Assembly (NCBI RefSeq): GCF_023028345.1 | Contig: NZ_CP095487.1 | Coordinates: forward strand, 2,294,001-2,358,000 | Direction of reading: 5' to 3' | DNA length: 64,000 nt | Source: Halorientalis marina | GTDB lineage: Archaea; Halobacteriota; Halobacteria; Halobacteriales; Haloarculaceae | Shown: positions 63,354 to 64,000 of the stretch, piece by piece | Position numbering within the stretch: the stretch's first letter is position 1 | How the letters are laid out: every line of letters begins with the position of its first letter | The notes under the pieces: model-generated | The model's input: only the letters and a program-made list of their open reading frames with translations | What the model was told of the DNA's origin: nothing | Databases searched by the model: none | Program-made: the position numbers and the translations under genes

Positions 63354-64000
63354 ATGACAGGGTTCGAGCCGACGCCGCCGAGTACGGAACTGTTCGCGGA
63401 CGACTTGCTTTCGGGCGAGACGGCGCTGATAACCGGGGGCGGGACGGGAATCGGCGAGGAGATCGCGGTGGCGATGGCGGACCACGGCGCGGACGTGGCC
63501 GTCGCCAGCCGCGAGATGGAGCACCTCGAACCGGTCGCGGACGCCGTCAGGGAGCGCGGCCAGGACGCCTGTGCGACCACCGTCGACGTCAGAGACGAGG
63601 ACCGGGTCGACGAGATGACCGAGACGGTACTCGACGAACTCGGCGAGATCACGATCCTCGTCAACAACGCGGGGGCGAACTTCGTGACGCCGGCCGAGGA
63701 CCTCTCGGCGAACGGCTGGCGTGCCGTCGTCGGGACGATCCTCGACGGAACGGCCTACTGCTCCTTTTCGGTCGGCGAGCACATGATGGACAACGGCGGC
63801 GGGGCGATCATCTCGATGGGGGCGACGAACTCCGTCGACGGCGCCCCGTACCACGCTCACTCGGGGGCGGGGAAGGCCGGCGTTCACAATCTGATGCAGT
63901 CGCTGGCGAGCGAGTGGGCGAAATACGGCATCCGGGCGAATACGGTCGCGCCGGGCATCATCGAGACGGAAGGCGTGACCCAGGCGGCGGGTGGTGCCCT
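63354..64000 (+). CDS. SDR-family oxidoreductase, partial (window edge)
   Basis: The first 215 residues of a short-chain dehydrogenase cut by the window end. The cofactor loop is TALITGGGTGIGEEIA, then NNAGANFV. Instead of the classical YxxxK, the segment is Y166-HAH-S170-GAG-K174 followed by EWAKYGIRANTVAPG; spacing and sequence resemble the 2,4-dienoyl-CoA reductase branch. With neighbouring acyl-CoA genes, an enoyl/dienoyl-CoA reductase role is plausible. The start ATG follows the synthetase by 68 bases. Confidence 0.88.
   Translation, partial: MTGFEPTPPSTELFADDLLSGETALITGGGTGIGEEIAVAMADHGADVAVASREMEHLEPVADAVRERGQDACATTVDVRDEDRVDEMTETVLDELGEITILVNNAGANFVTPAEDLSANGWRAVVGTILDGTAYCSFSVGEHMMDNGGGAIISMGATNSVDGAPYHAHSGAGKAGVHNLMQSLASEWAKYGIRANTVAPGIIETEGVTQAAGGA

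Overview
This is a gene-dense, GC-rich chromosomal segment of a halophilic archaeon (class Halobacteria). The evidence is the very acidic proteins, the archaeal ribosomal/RNA-polymerase operon (S13-S4-S11-RpoD-L18e-L13-S9-RpoN-RpoK-enolase-S2), an archaeal Lsm/L37e pair, Pelota, archaeal CobT, mevalonate kinase plus isopentenyl phosphate kinase, HalX-type signalling and Tat lipoprotein signals. Many starts lie 25-29 nt downstream of a TATA-like box, as expected for leaderless haloarchaeal transcripts, and I used this to choose several start codons. I see no CRISPR array, transposase, prophage or rRNA. I cannot name the genus.

Layout. 1-10 kb: a HalX response regulator, a Tat/lipoprotein HtrA protease, a DUF420 membrane protein, purF packed against rpl37e and lsm, an M42 aminopeptidase, a DUF2342-type metalloprotease and small haloarchaeal proteins. 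10-20 kb: cupin, a Cas4-nuclease/helicase fusion (Dna2 type), two small secreted proteins, LarA, a tiny 42-aa protein, a C2H2 zinc-finger protein and an Lhr helicase. 20-31 kb: an RNase Z-like hydrolase, KatG, a GAF histidine kinase, Pelota, DUF4870 and DUF502 membrane proteins, tRNA-Leu(UAG) with duplicated 3' ends, a large surface protein, a MOSC protein, a one-cyclin-box TFB-like protein and CoaD. 31-42 kb: FMN reductase, a lipoprotein, a Yip1 protein, a RecJ-like protein with degraded catalytic motifs, Elp3, an MBL hydrolase and RqcH. 42-49 kb: CobT-CobB (cobalamin), an alpha/beta hydrolase, a diadenylate cyclase-MscS operon, Mrp and MoaA. 49-58 kb: tRNA-Ser and the ribosomal/RNAP/enolase/S2 operon interrupted by tRNA-Leu(CAG), then mevalonate kinase and isopentenyl phosphate kinase. 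58-64 kb: a membrane protein with a long acidic tail, a histidine kinase, acyl-CoA dehydrogenase, acyl-CoA synthetase and a truncated SDR.

Functional themes are information processing (translation, ribosome rescue by Pelota and RqcH, tRNA modification by Elp3, Lsm RNA binding, Dna2/Lhr/RecJ-like DNA enzymes), cofactor synthesis (cobalamin, molybdopterin, CoA), c-di-AMP/osmotic control, isoprenoid lipid synthesis and acyl-CoA metabolism.

The most unusual structure is non-coding. Downstream of both tRNA-Leu genes are 100-115 bp units that repeat the tRNA 3' end (complete T-arm plus acceptor strand). They share an inverted T-arm-like motif, and one unit from each locus shares an identical 15-mer. 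A formally similar arrangement, a duplicated gene 3' end flanking a hairpin, follows elp3. A palindromic 54-bp in-frame insertion sits in enolase. These may reflect one or more undescribed small hairpin elements that target gene ends.
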